Shown here piece after piece: positions 55,396 to 64,000 of a DNA stretch of 64,000 bases. Numbering within the stretch: the stretch's first letter is position 1; each line of letters starts with the position of its first letter. The position numbers and the translations under genes are program-made. The notes beneath the pieces are model-generated. The model was not told the DNA's origin. It saw nothing but the letters and a program-made list of their open reading frames with translations, and did no database searches. Origin of the DNA: Trichocoleus desertorum NBK24 (GTDB taxonomy: Bacteria; Cyanobacteriota; Cyanobacteriia; FACHB-46); assembly GCF_030409055.1 (NCBI RefSeq), contig NZ_CP116619.1, forward strand, positions 2,060,628-2,124,627, in the 5' to 3' direction.

Positions 55396-57957
55396 TTAAG
55401 TGAAAATTGCCCCACCCATCAACCGCTGGTAGCGATATTCTAGTTCTGCTTGCATGAGGGGCCAGCGATCGAGCGTGGCATCTTTGGCGATCGCTTTCTC
55501 GGCTGCTTCCCGCGCAACTTCTAGTACCGCCTGATCTTCTACTAAGCTAGCCAAAGCAAAATCGGGCAAACCAGATTGACGAGTGCCTAGCACTTCCCCT
55601 GGCCCTCGGAAGCGCATATCCATTTCTGAGATAAAAAAGCCATCCTGCGATTGTTCCAGCACTTTCAGGCGTTGCCTCGCAGTTTCCGCCTTGGAGCTAC
55701 TCATTAGCAAGCAAAAAGCTTGGTCTGCCCCTCGACCGACCCGCCCGCGCAACTGGTGGAGCTGGGACAAACCAAAACGTTCGGCATGCTCGATCAGCAT
55801 TACCGCCGCATTGGGGACATCCACACCGACTTCAACCACAGTAGTCGAGACTAAAATTTGGGTTTGGTTGTCACGGAATTGATTAATCGCTTCCTCTTTC
55901 TCCGCCGAAGTCATGCGGCCATGCAGCAGCCCAATCTGGAATTCAGGAAAAACCTGCTCTTGCAGCCGTTGATGTTCCTCGATCGCGGACTTCAAATCCA
56001 ACTTCTCAGACTCGTCTACCAAGGGCAGCACCACATAGACTTGGCGACCTTGCGCGACTTGGCGGCGGATCAACTCATAAGCCTGGGTGCGATCGCTTGC
56101 AGTCAAAGCTGTCGTCTGGATGGGCTTACGTCCGGGTGGCAACTCATCAATCTGGCTCACATCCAAGTCGCCGTGGAGCGTCAGAGCCAGAGTCCGGGGA
56201 ATCGGTGTCGCTGTCATGGTCAAAACGTGAGGGATGCCATTGACACCTTTTTGTTGCAATCTAGCTCGTTGTTGCACTCCGAAGCGATGTTGCTCATCAA
56301 TCACCACCAAGCCTAAACGCTGAAAAGTGACTGGATCTTCAATTAAGGCATGGGTGCCCACCAACAACGGCAGTTCACCCGTTTGCAATTGGGCATGGAT
56401 TTGCCGCCGCTTCGCTGTTTTGGTGGAGCCTGTCAGCAACTCGACGGGTAAGTGCAACAAATTAAACCAACTCACCAACTTGCGATAATGCTGCTCTGCC
56501 AACACCTCGGTCGGAGCCATCAGCGCTGCTTGGTAGCCTGCTTGAATTGCTGCCAAAACCGCGACAACTGCCACCACGGTTTTTCCCGACCCGACATCGC
56601 CTTGCACCAATCGGTTCATCGGTACGGGCTTCTGCAAGTCGTTAAGGATGTCGTTGATCACTCGTTGCTGAGCACCCGTCAGCTGAAACGGCAGCAGCTC
56701 ATACAACTGATCAATCAATTGCCCTGTGGAAGCGAGGACAGCACTGGCTTGAGTTTGGCGCTGGCTCTGCCGTCGCTTCAGCAACCCCAACTGTAAATAG
56801 AAAAACTCATCAAACACCAAACGCCGACGAGCCATATCTAAAGCAGCGCTATCGGGTGGGAAATGAATATGAGCGATCGCCTCTGCCAAACCGCTTAACT
56901 CATATTGCTCCTGTAGCATTTCTGGTAAAGGATCGCTCAAATGAGCCGCTGCCGGAAGCGCTGCAATCACCGCTTTTCGGACTAAATCCGCTCCCACTCC
57001 TTCGGTCAAAGAGTAAATCGGCACCACTCGCCCCACCGTGACCGATTCAATGCTACTTCCCGAATGATCCAAGACTTCAATCTCTGGATCTTCCAAGGTC
57101 ATGCCGTACTTGCTTTTCTTGACCAACCCAGAAGCGGCAATCACAGCGCCAGGGGGGTAGAGCCGTTTCTGTTGCTCTTGCCAGCCCCGATTACGATAGC
57201 GATTCCCTGCGAAGAAACGACTCAGCTTAATCTGCCCACTGCGATCGCGCACCACTAATTCAAAAATAGTTAACTTGGCATTGCGGGGGCTACTAAAGCA
57301 GGTACAGCGCTTGACAGTACCAACCAATGTCACCGTTTCTCCAGCCTCTAAGTCCCGGATCTGGACTTGCCGCGCGTAGTCAATGTGGTCACGGGGGTAG
57401 TAGAACAGCAGATCGCGAACTGTATAAAGCCCTAGTTTCGCCAAGCGTTCAGCATTCTTAGGGCCAATTCCAGGCAAATAAGTGAGGGGTTCATCAGGAG
57501 AAATCACTCGCTGCGGCTCGATCAGCGGTGCAGTTTTAGGAGGTTTTGGCTTCGGCTCTGACGCTGGCAGCCCGTTTGCGACAGAACTACTTTGGTTCGT
57601 TCGCTCACAGGTTTGCCGAACTTGATAGAGAAACCGCCGAGTATCAGCGACTAAATGCTGCCGTTGGGCAAAACTTAGATCGGAGTAATGGGTAAATTGG
57701 CCCGCTACTTCTTGCCACCGACGGCGATCGCGATTCGGCAAAATTTCTGGAGCCTGTTGCAAGCTTTGAGCCAAGAACTCGCTGAAGCGAGATTGTTTGC
57801 CTACTAAATCATTAAAGCCATGCTCTGCTTCCACGGCCAAGGCTTTTTGCAGCCGCACCCAATCAGGCAGGGAAGGAAGTTGCAACATTGACGCTGGAGC
57901 AGTTGGAGTCAAAGTTTCAGGTTGGGGCAAAGCCAATTGCTCAATTGCATCCTCCAT
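55396..57957 (-). CDS. recG: ATP-dependent DNA helicase RecG
   Basis: An 853-residue RecG that remodels stalled forks and Holliday junctions. It has a cyanobacterial N-terminal extension of about 165 residues, then a helix-hairpin-helix/wedge part (YLPGIGPKNAERLAKLGLYT), the OB-fold, and the helicase core with Walker A VQGDVGSGKTVVAV, DEQH in VIDEQHRFGV, TMTATPIPRTLALT and QLRGRVGRGA. Start ATG at 57957. It lies 36 bp after the 327-aa protein gene on the same strand, probably one operon. Confidence 0.96.
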   Translation of the reverse strand: MEDAIEQLALPQPETLTPTAPASMLQLPSLPDWVRLQKALAVEAEHGFNDLVGKQSRFSEFLAQSLQQAPEILPNRDRRRWQEVAGQFTHYSDLSFAQRQHLVADTRRFLYQVRQTCERTNQSSSVANGLPASEPKPKPPKTAPLIEPQRVISPDEPLTYLPGIGPKNAERLAKLGLYTVRDLLFYYPRDHIDYARQVQIRDLEAGETVTLVGTVKRCTCFSSPRNAKLTIFELVVRDRSGQIKLSRFFAGNRYRNRGWQEQQKRLYPPGAVIAASGLVKKSKYGMTLEDPEIEVLDHSGSSIESVTVGRVVPIYSLTEGVGADLVRKAVIAALPAAAHLSDPLPEMLQEQYELSGLAEAIAHIHFPPDSAALDMARRRLVFDEFFYLQLGLLKRRQSQRQTQASAVLASTGQLIDQLYELLPFQLTGAQQRVINDILNDLQKPVPMNRLVQGDVGSGKTVVAVVAVLAAIQAGYQAALMAPTEVLAEQHYRKLVSWFNLLHLPVELLTGSTKTAKRRQIHAQLQTGELPLLVGTHALIEDPVTFQRLGLVVIDEQHRFGVQQRARLQQKGVNGIPHVLTMTATPIPRTLALTLHGDLDVSQIDELPPGRKPIQTTALTASDRTQAYELIRRQVAQGRQVYVVLPLVDESEKLDLKSAIEEHQRLQEQVFPEFQIGLLHGRMTSAEKEEAINQFRDNQTQILVSTTVVEVGVDVPNAAVMLIEHAERFGLSQLHQLRGRVGRGADQAFCLLMSSSKAETARQRLKVLEQSQDGFFISEMDMRFRGPGEVLGTRQSGLPDFALASLVEDQAVLEVAREAAEKAIAKDATLDRWPLMQAELEYRYQRLMGGAIFT

Positions 57958-57993
57958 ACAAATCCTGGATTAAGTGGGGCAGCAGATCTCGAT

Positions 57994-58977
57994 TTAATCC
58001 TCAAACCAACTGGCACGCCAAGCAGATTCGGCTTCTGCGATCGCTCGTTCTCGTTGTTTTTTCTGGTATTCCTTACCAAGAGATTGCAGCCGTCCAGACA
58101 AACTCCGTAGTTTCTGCCGCCACACAGCAACAGTGCTATCCGTAAACTCAATTTCTGTCAGACGCAAATGAATGGCCACAATATGAGTCACAGAAAGTCC
58201 TGATGGCGCTGCTTCAGATCGATTTTCATCCGCAGTTTCCACCAATAAATTTAGCAAGTTTGGTGTACCTGCTACTGCCTCCGTCATTGCTTCTGCTTTA
58301 GAAGCCGCTTCTAGTAAAACTTCTGGCAGCGCTTTTGGCAAGATGTCTACTTGCTGAAACAGATAATTCGCCTCTTTTGAAACTTGGCTAAAAATCCGAG
58401 CGATCGCCCGTTCCACCCCTTCCCGCCACCGGAACAACCGCTCTGGGGTCAAACGTTGGGACTCGGCAGGTTCGCTTTTGGGTTCTGGCGTTTCAGATTC
58501 TAAAGCTTCGGGTTCAGGAGTTTCGGGTTCTTCGGGCTGCGGTTCCACAGTTTGTGGTTCTGTCCCGGTAGCAAACGACTGCTTCTCAGTATTCTCTGCC
58601 AACGCTATATCCAACGAAGCTAGGGAAAACTCCTGCCCAGGCTCTGTGGGTATGTCTGTGGGTATATCCGTATGCTGCTCTAGTTGAGTCTCGCCAATAC
58701 GCCGTAGCTGATCCACTAAATTTGTTTGAGCTTGCTTAGCCAGTTGCCTCAAAGACTGCTGCAATTGCTGTCTTTGGTTAAAAGACAAGCGCAAAAACTG
58801 CTGAGGATACCCTTGAGTGCACAAATGATAGCTTGCCAAAATTAGCTGCTGCTTGGTTGCCTGACCCAAAGCCGTTAAGTAGCCCGAATAAAGGCTGTAA
58901 AACTCATCAGCCGTACCCGCTAGCATTTGCTCTAATGCAGCAATATCGCGTTCAATTTGTTCAACTGATCTAACCAT
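57994..58977 (-). CDS. hypothetical helical protein upstream of recG
   Basis: A 327-residue protein with a helical N-domain (about 1-110, EQIERDIAALEQMLAGTADE, RQLAKQAQTNLVDQLRRIGE), a Glu/Pro-rich low-complexity middle (EPQPEEPETPEPEALESETP, about 135-180) and a helical C-domain (RLRSLSGRLQSLGKEY...). No known domain or membrane helix. The Glu-Pro repeat is likely a flexible linker. It is conserved in position before recG, but the function is not known to me. Start ATG at 58977. Confidence 0.78.
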   Translation of the reverse strand: MVRSVEQIERDIAALEQMLAGTADEFYSLYSGYLTALGQATKQQLILASYHLCTQGYPQQFLRLSFNQRQQLQQSLRQLAKQAQTNLVDQLRRIGETQLEQHTDIPTDIPTEPGQEFSLASLDIALAENTEKQSFATGTEPQTVEPQPEEPETPEPEALESETPEPKSEPAESQRLTPERLFRWREGVERAIARIFSQVSKEANYLFQQVDILPKALPEVLLEAASKAEAMTEAVAGTPNLLNLLVETADENRSEAAPSGLSVTHIVAIHLRLTEIEFTDSTVAVWRQKLRSLSGRLQSLGKEYQKKQRERAIAEAESAWRASWFED

Positions 58978-59043
58978 TCTCCCTCCTATGGGCAGGAAGC
59001 CCCCAATAGATGCCCCACCCCCAATAGATGTCCCAATAGAGGA

Positions 59044-59077
59044 AAGACAGGCCAGAGTGGTGAGCTTGACCTGTCTT
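59044..59077 (-). terminator. likely terminator of the rpsB-tsf transcript
   Basis: On the minus strand AAGACAGGTC pairs with GGCCTGTCTT (10 pairs, one G-U) around a 14-nt loop, followed by TCCTCTATT. It lies about 65 bp after the tsf stop. The T tract is poor, so termination may be partial. Confidence 0.5.
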
Positions 59078-59142
59078 CACATTATTATCCAAAATCCAGT
59101 TCAGCCGAGCTTCACAGATGTAGAAGCTAAAGTCTAAAACTG

Positions 59143-59802
59143 TTACTTAGTCCCGGTCATCGCTGCAACTTCATCAGCAAAGTTGTTCTCTTGCTTCTCA
59201 ATGCCTTCGCCCAGAACAAAACGGACGAAACGACGAACTTGGATATTTTCACCAGTCTGAGCAATGGTTTGCTTGACTAACTCTTCCACCGTGATGTTTT
59301 GGTCACGAATGTAGGGCTGATCCATCAAAGTCATTTCTTTCAGGCGCTTGTCAATGCGGCCTTGAACGATTTTTTCTTTGATGTTGTCTGGCTTACCTGC
59401 GAGGTCATCTCGGCCCATTTCAATCGACTTCTCTTTCTCCGCAATATCAGCGGGAATGTCGCTCACCTTGACATACTCAACGTTGGGGCAAGCAGCAATC
59501 TGCATGGCCACGTTGCGAACCAAGGCCTGAAATGTTTCGCCACGAGCGACGAAGTCAGTTTCGCAGTTCACTTCCACCAGAACGCCAACACGGCCTCCTG
59601 TATGGATATACTGACCCACTAAACCTTCCGCTGCAACTCGGCCTTCTTTTTTGCCAGCAGAGGCAAGACCTTTTTGCCGCAACCACTCTGTTGCTTTGGT
59701 AATGTCCCCATCATTCTCAATCAGGGCTTTTTTACAGTCCATCATGCCTGCGCCAGTTTTTTCGCGCAGCTCTTTCACGCTTTGTGCAGAGATGTCCGCC
59801 AT
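59143..59802 (-). CDS. tsf: translation elongation factor Ts
   Basis: A 219-residue EF-Ts, the exchange factor that reloads EF-Tu with GTP. The N-terminal TDF-like motif reads [20 protein letters not shown], and [15 protein letters not shown] and the C-terminal [20 protein letters not shown] are also present. Short cyanobacterial EF-Ts lack part of the E. coli C-domain, which matches this length. It is the second gene after rpsB on the minus strand; the spacer has a 32-bp perfect palindrome. Start ATG at 59802. Confidence 0.97.
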   Translation of the reverse strand: MADISAQSVKELREKTGAGMMDCKKALIENDGDITKATEWLRQKGLASAGKKEGRVAAEGLVGQYIHTGGRVGVLVEVNCETDFVARGETFQALVRNVAMQIAACPNVEYVKVSDIPADIAEKEKSIEMGRDDLAGKPDNIKEKIVQGRIDKRLKEMTLMDQPYIRDQNITVEELVKQTIAQTGENIQVRRFVRFVLGEGIEKQENNFADEVAAMTGTK

Positions 59803-59865
59803 TTTGCCTTAATTCCTACTTCAACTCGATTGAGACCTTAAACGCGAAAACTCTAGGAAAGCTGG

Positions 59866-59897
59866 AGCAAATGAAGGGCGATCGCCCTTCATTTGCT
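59866..59897. repeat. 32-bp perfect palindrome in the rpsB-tsf spacer
   Basis: AGCAAATGAAGGGCGA followed by its exact complement TCGCCCTTCATTTGCT. The core is the HIP1 octamer GCGATCGC. It lies 24 bp after the rpsB stop and about 64 bp before tsf. As RNA it folds to a 14-bp hairpin with a GAUC loop, which could slow or attenuate read-through into tsf. Confidence 0.85.
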
Positions 59898-59921
59898 GGG
59901 TATAGCTATCGAACTCTATAA

Positions 59922-60728
59922 CTATGCTTCAGTTCCAGCTTCAGCTTCAGCTTCTTCCTCAGGCAGGAACGAAGTGTCGTTGTCTTCGTAGTCGAAGTCG
60001 TCCTCCGCACCTTCGTAGTCTTCGTAATCTTCTTCTGCTTCTAGCTGACCATGACGACCTTCATAGATCGCGTCCGCTAGCTTGCCTACTATTAGCTTAA
60101 TAGACCGAATCGCATCGTCGTTAGCTGGAATAGGAATATCTACGAAGTCAGGATCGCAGTTAGTGTCTAGCAGGGAAACGATGGGAACGCCTAGCTTGAG
60201 GCACTCTTGAACCGCGTTATATTCCCGGCGTTGATCCACGATGATGACGACATCAGGAACTTTACGCATGGCTTTAATGCCACCCAGATACTTCTGTAGC
60301 TTTTCTAGTTCTCGGCGCAGAACAGATGCTTCCTTCTTGGGTAGCAGGTCTAGGGCTCCAGTTTCTTCACGACGCTCTAGCTCTTTGAGGCGATCGACGC
60401 GAGTCTTAATAGTTGCCCAGTTGGTGAGCATACCGCCCAACCAACGCTGGTTGACGTAGTAAGCGCCACAACGGGCTGCTTCTTGAGCCACAATGCCCGC
60501 TGCTTGCCGCTTAGTGCCAATAAACAAGAACTTCTTGCCCTGTTCAGCCGCAGTCCGCATGTAACTGTAGGCTTCTTCCATCAACTGGGCAGTTTGCACC
60601 AAGTCAATGATATGCACCCCGTTACGAGAGGTGTAAATATAAGGAGACATTTTGGGATTCCACCGGCGGGTTTGGTGCCCAAAGTGAACCCCTGCCTCCA
60701 TCATTTGAGCCAAAGAGACGACTGGCAT
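59922..60728 (-). CDS. rpsB: 30S ribosomal protein S2
   Basis: A 268-residue S2. The core ([69 protein letters not shown]) is typical. A C-terminal extension of about 40 residues is very acidic ([20 protein letters not shown]) and longer than in E. coli; such tails occur in cyanobacteria. Start ATG at 60728 with AGGAG about 10 bases upstream. It leads the rpsB-tsf operon. A candidate leader structure precedes it. Confidence 0.97.
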   Translation of the reverse strand: MPVVSLAQMMEAGVHFGHQTRRWNPKMSPYIYTSRNGVHIIDLVQTAQLMEEAYSYMRTAAEQGKKFLFIGTKRQAAGIVAQEAARCGAYYVNQRWLGGMLTNWATIKTRVDRLKELERREETGALDLLPKKEASVLRRELEKLQKYLGGIKAMRKVPDVVIIVDQRREYNAVQECLKLGVPIVSLLDTNCDPDFVDIPIPANDDAIRSIKLIVGKLADAIYEGRHGQLEAEEDYEDYEGAEDDFDYEDNDTSFLPEEEAEAEAGTEA

Positions 60729-60760
60729 ATTTTTTGAACTCCTGATTCGGGTTAATCCTC

Positions 60761-60817
60761 CATCCAGGTGTATTTCTGAGCCTGATAGCCCTTCGGAAAC
60801 ACCCGAAATCCTGGATG
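60761..60817 (-). promoter_or_regulatory. candidate folded leader of rpsB
   Basis: On the minus strand CATCCAGG (60817-60810) pairs with CCTGGATG (60768-60761), and inside it TTCGG pairs with CCGAA (60807-60803 with 60796-60792). The fold ends just before GGAGGATTAACC, about 30 bases ahead of the rpsB start. S2 leaders in other bacteria control their own synthesis; a similar role here is inference. Confidence 0.45.
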
Positions 60818-60821
60818 TGCG

Positions 60822-60851
60822 AATTTAGACAACTTTTCTAGCGTAACACAA
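60822..60851 (-). promoter_or_regulatory. possible promoter of rpsB-tsf
   Basis: Minus strand TTGTGT (60851-60846), an 18-bp spacer and TAAATT (60827-60822). Transcription would begin near 60815-60818, exactly where the leader stem begins. Confidence 0.4.
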
Positions 60852-60907
60852 TTTCACTTCCAGTTCGTGCATGCTCTCGTTACTGGAACAGGGCAAACGC
60901 ATGAAAA

Positions 60908-61420
60908 TTATTGAGCAAGGATTTTGATCAGGTAAGCATCGTCCCAACCCGCCTTTTTGCGTTTAGCAGAAATACCCACTTTGGTTACTTTGTCCTGACC
61001 TAACAAATTGAGAGCAATCTGGCGCAACAAACTCATATTCTGAGGAGCATGATCTTTGCGAATCCGACAAGCATCCTCAGCAAACGACACATCCAGCACC
61101 CAATGCAGGCCATTCTCAATCGCCCAGTGCGTGCGAATGGCCGCATTGATGACATCCGCATCTTGCCCCAGACTACTCAAGTAGTAACGCCGCTCCCGGC
61201 TCACTGTGCCGTTCAGGCGGCGCTCACACTCCACCATCACGACGGTTTGCAATCCCTTCCAGTGCTGCTTTTGGACCAGATAGTCCAATTCTGTACCTGA
61301 GAGTGTCCAACAGCGTCGGATTTCAATGCGTCCATGCCCTTTACTGACGCATTGGGCTACATCAGACATGACATCGTGAAATTGCGTTGCTGCAGCTTGC
61401 TCAAAGAGCCACTGCACATC
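60908..61420 (-). pseudogene. ISAs1-family transposase, C-terminal piece
   Basis: About 170 residues of the C-terminal half of an ISAs1-type DDE transposase: YYLSSLGQDADVINAAIRTH, WAIENGLHWVLDVSFAEDAC and RKDHAPQNMSLLRQIALNLL are hallmarks. The frame starts at a GTG (61415-61417) only because the ISKra4-family element interrupts it at 61421; the true N-terminus continues at 62579 and 63886. On its own it cannot work. The stop is at 60908. Confidence 0.9.
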
Positions 61421-62569
61421 GGGAGCAGGTCACCTTTGCAAGGTTCGGTGAAATCAGTCAGGATAGAGGCAACTCATTGCTGCAACCCCTGACATGACTC
61501 CTGCTCAAGCCCAAGCCCTCCAAGTTCATCTCGAAGCGATTGCTCAAATTCTGTACGCCGAAAGTGACCCGGAAGCGATGAAAACACTCGAAGGTATTGA
61601 GTTGACTCTGCGAGAGCAGATTCAAGCCCATGTCAGTCCCGAATTAGGGTGTTTTTTATCCGAGCGGTTAGCGGTACGCAAGCAGGAAGAGTGCGAAGGC
61701 TAAAAAGTACACTGGGAGAGCTAGAACTCACCACGGGCCAAGCAGAGAAACTGGCAGTTGCTCCCTCCCGACAGTTGAGTCCCCATTTAGAGAAATGCTG
61801 TCTGCGCTTAAGTGCCAATGTCTCCTATGAGCAGGCAGAGCGTGATGTAGCTTATCTCACCGGGATTCGCATTCCAGCTAAAACTCAACAACGCTTGGTG
61901 CATCATCAGAGCTTTGAGTTGCCAACGGCCCAGCAGCCCATTGCAGAACTCGGTGTGGATGGGGGCAAGGTGCGGGTGCGAACGCCGTTGGGGGAGGCCT
62001 GTCAATGGCGAGACTACAAAGCCATTGCCACTGAACAAGGTAGGGTTGCCAACTTTCAAAACAATGCTCAACTGATTGGCTGGGTTAATGCTCAAGCTTT
62101 AGAGCATCCCTTGACCTGTTTAGGCGATGGCCATGATGGAGTTTGGAATCTGATTGCGCAAATCGCCACCGCAGAGTGTCGTCGGGAGATCCTCGATTGG
62201 TATCATCTCAAAGAGAATCTCTACAAGGTCGGCGGTTCGCTCAAGCGTCTCCATCAAGCCGAAGCGCTACTATGACGGGGGAAAGTGGATGCAACCATTC
62301 TCTTGTTTGAAGACGTTCAGAAAAAACAGGCAAAGAACTTCTGTGAGTATCTGCGCAAACATCGCCACCGCATTGTGAATTACGACTACTTCCAAGCGGA
62401 AGGGCTGTGTTCGGTGGGTTCGGGTGCGGTTGAATCGACTATCAAGCAGATTGACCGTCGCGTTCAAATATCAGGCGCGCAGTGGAAGCGTGAGAATGTT
62501 CCACAAGTGCTAGCTCATCGTTGCGCTTATCTCAATGGTCTAATCGGTTTGCAAAACTGACATGCTCCC
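61421..62569 (+). mobile_element. ISKra4-family insertion sequence inside the ISAs1 element
   Basis: A 1149-bp element. Left end GGGAGCAGGTCACC and right end ...TGACATGCTCCC share GGGAGCA-GTCA as imperfect inverted repeats. The exact 9-bp duplication CTGCACATC lies at 61412-61420 and 62570-62578. It holds one broken transposase gene on the plus strand. The insertion is in the codons for Gln-Trp of the ISAs1 transposase. Confidence 0.9.
61494..62560 (+). pseudogene. ISKra4-family transposase, interrupted by frameshift and nonsense codon
   Basis: Three pieces make one gene. 61494-61703 gives the N-terminus (AQALQVHLEAIAQILYAESD). Reading must then move by -1 near 61700 (GGC-TAA) into LKSTLGELELTTGQ, through GIRIPAKTQQRLVHHQ, ELGVDGGKVRVRTPLGEACQ and EILDWYHLKENLYKVGG. 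At 62273-62275 an in-frame TGA stands where family members are likely to have Trp (EALL-stop-RGKVDATI), and the frame continues unchanged to 62560 (VGSGAVESTIKQIDRRVQIS). The -1 step might be programmed, but the stop makes it a pseudogene. Confidence 0.88.
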
Positions 62570-62617
62570 CTGCACATCCTCCAACAAGTTCGGTTGATTA
62601 CCTTTGAGGGCAAGGAC

Positions 62618-63885
62618 CTGGTGGGGGGACAGAAGGGCTTACAAAGTAGAGCGAATCAGAGACATAGCCCGTTGACCTCGTTGATAAAACGGTCGTTTTC
62701 CAAGGCTCAGTTGCAATAAGGCATTCACTAAATCCGCACAGGTGTCGGCAAAGTTAACCCAGCCATAGGCATACAAACCCGTATAAAAATGGCTATGTCT
62801 CGGGTGACTTCGTGGCGATTGGGAGGGACGAGCAATGTAATGAGCCACTCCTCGTTGACGCAGTTTTTGTCCCACAAAAGTTGCCGCTCCATAGGCCAAA
62901 GTCAGGACTAACAACAAGGCAATTAAGCGATTGCCTTTGAGTCCGGTTCCCTCCAGGTGGTAACCTCCGCTTTTACAATCTCTGAACATTTGCTCAATGC
63001 CCATGCGCTTGGCATAGGCTCGAGTTGCCGCTTGCAAGGATGACAGGTTGGTTAACAAGAACCACCCTTCTTTAGCGACTTTGCCTCGGTATTTGCCTCG
63101 CCAACAAGCGGCTACTTGAAAGCCACTGGCTTGATGCGTTTTTGTGACATTGACTCCACGAAAAAATGCCTGCATTCCAGGCTTCAACCCCAACTGCTTC
63201 AATTGTTGCCAATCGCCATCCCAACGCTGCAAATATTCATGACAGCGCAAGCGCAAACAAAAGTAGACGCTTTGGTGGCTCAGCCATCGAGCGAGTTTGA
63301 TTGCACAAAACTCACGGTCGCCTAGAACCACGACTTTGTACTCTTTCAGAGGTTGCAACGCCTTGAGTAATACCTTCTTTTGTTCCTTAAAGTTGCTGCT
63401 CCCGAGATGCGATAGTTCTATCCAGTAAATCGGAATGGCTCGACCGGATTGCACCCAACTGAGTACTAATAAATTCGTTTGCTTCCATTGCGTGCGGTCT
63501 AGGGCAACATAGATGCTCGCACCGGGTGCATGAATCTCGTGTAACTGTTCAATCAGAATTGGGTGCCAGAGGCGTTCAAAACTTAACTCGCTTAAACTCA
63601 AAAAGCGTTTTAACTTCCGTAGACGGCTTGCGCTTTGAATCGGGATTGGTAGATTCGCGGCCAGAGATTCGAGCTTGATCGTTTTGAGGGTTTGTAAGAG
63701 TTGAATCACCAACAGGAGTAGGAGAAATTGAGCCCGACTGAGGCAGGAGCGCAGATGAGTTTGGTAGAATTCAGGCATCTTGATTATGGAAGGTCTTCTC
63801 AACAAGCGGGAACCTTTTTTTCTTTGCCTATTGTCCCTCAAACCTCCACTACATCTGTCTTAGAAACCCCTCTGTCCCCCACCAG
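62618..63885 (-). mobile_element. IS4-family insertion sequence inside the ISAs1 element
   Basis: About 1268 bp. The ends are imperfect inverted repeats, CTGGTGGGGGGACAGAAGGG and the complement of CCCCTCTGTCCCCCACCAG. The direct repeat GCAAGGAC lies at 62610-62617 and 63886-63893; a ninth base G may belong to it. One intact transposase gene is on the minus strand. It sits 39 bp from the ISKra4 duplication, in the same ISAs1 gene. Confidence 0.88.
62639..63778 (-). CDS. IS4-family transposase
   Basis: A 379-residue transposase from the ATG at 63778 (MPEFYQTHLRSCL); an upstream in-frame start at 63841 is less likely as it is close to the element end. The DDE residues are visible: Asp in VALDRTQWKQTNLL, Asp in VVLGDREFCAIKLA, and the IS4 signature Y-(2)-R-(3)-E-(6)-K in YAKRMGIEQMFRDCK. 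All are intact, so it could be active. It spans nearly the whole element and ends about 20 bp from the left terminal repeat. Confidence 0.93.
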   Translation of the reverse strand: MPEFYQTHLRSCLSRAQFLLLLLVIQLLQTLKTIKLESLAANLPIPIQSASRLRKLKRFLSLSELSFERLWHPILIEQLHEIHAPGASIYVALDRTQWKQTNLLVLSWVQSGRAIPIYWIELSHLGSSNFKEQKKVLLKALQPLKEYKVVVLGDREFCAIKLARWLSHQSVYFCLRLRCHEYLQRWDGDWQQLKQLGLKPGMQAFFRGVNVTKTHQASGFQVAACWRGKYRGKVAKEGWFLLTNLSSLQAATRAYAKRMGIEQMFRDCKSGGYHLEGTGLKGNRLIALLLVLTLAYGAATFVGQKLRQRGVAHYIARPSQSPRSHPRHSHFYTGLYAYGWVNFADTCADLVNALLQLSLGKRPFYQRGQRAMSLIRSTL

Positions 63886-64000
63886 GCAAGGACATAATCA
63901 GCACCTTGGTCAATAATGGCCGCAGCAATTTCTCTTTGACAGCCCATCGCATCAATGGTGACAATACATCCGGCAATCGAGAGCACTTCCAACAGCTGGG

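Larger units (their letters stand above)
60889..64000 (-). mobile_element. ISAs1-family element broken by two other insertion sequences (right end outside window)
   Basis: Transposase pieces on the minus strand lie at 63886-64000, 62579-62617 and 60908-61420. Joined over both insertions they give an unbroken frame: QGADYVLA, then LKGNQPNLLEDVQ, then WLFEQAA. The left end is probably near 60889 (CAGGGCAAACGC) just after the transposase stop. The right end is beyond 64000. Confidence 0.85.

Overview
The window is chromosomal DNA of a cyanobacterium. The evidence is a very high density of the HIP1 octamer GCGATCGC and its GCGATCGCC variants, a stand-alone orange-carotenoid-protein N-domain homologue (helical carotenoid protein), bacterial GlgA beside a plant-type ferredoxin with a C-terminal extension, and many small proteins of cyanobacterial type. 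The sequence does not fix the genus. There is no rRNA, CRISPR array, prophage or plasmid-replication gene. Two tRNA genes are present: Ser-GGA (-) and Val-UAC (+).

Layout. 1-4.2 kb: a minus-strand run that reads 5'->3' DJ-1/PfpI-ferritin-like fusion, phosphoribosyltransferase, SRPBCC protein, and two tandem zinc alcohol dehydrogenases, the second cut by the window edge. It looks like a stress or aldehyde-detoxification operon. 4.5-13.7 kb: small helical protein, voltage-sensor ion channel with an unusual filter, methyltransferase, DUF6335-like acidic protein, two tandem membrane-tailed SDRs, a RecQ helicase, alpha/beta hydrolase, DUF421 membrane protein and a pentapeptide-repeat protein. 13.8-18.7 kb: tRNA-Ser, LuxR-type regulator, ferredoxin, thermonuclease lipoprotein, glgA and hemC. 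18.7-25.1 kb: response regulator, helical carotenoid protein divergent from an SDR pair, and a GH31 glucosidase; two inverted copies of a dispersed repeat bracket this block. 25.1-31.4 kb: small proteins, VOC protein, Mn-catalase, an intact IS66-type insertion sequence with an exact 8-bp target duplication, then a decaying thioesterase next to a PLP dehydratase without a normal start. 31.4-45.9 kb: small cyanobacterial proteins, one of them CcmS-like, a receiver protein, SPFH protein, folB/proA, HDAC-family protein, M48 protease, chemoreceptor and mazG. 46.6-60.7 kb: tRNA-Val, two large sensor kinases, glpK, two WGxxGxxG-type proteins, recG, tsf and rpsB.

The right end (60.9-64 kb) is a nest of insertion sequences. 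An ISAs1-family element has been hit by an ISKra4-family element (9-bp duplication, now pseudogenised) and by an IS4-family element (8- or 9-bp duplication). Taking both out restores the ISAs1 reading frame exactly.

Functional links are mostly local: proA-folB, DUF2227-mazG, a 327-aa protein with recG, and rpsB-tsf look like co-transcribed pairs. The rpsB leader carries a candidate regulatory fold, and the rpsB-tsf spacer a 32-bp perfect palindrome. I did not find a clearly novel multi-gene system. The best leads are the 1-4.2 kb operon with its fusion protein, the rpsB leader, the possible structured RNA at 34.7 kb and the tail-anchored SDR pair.
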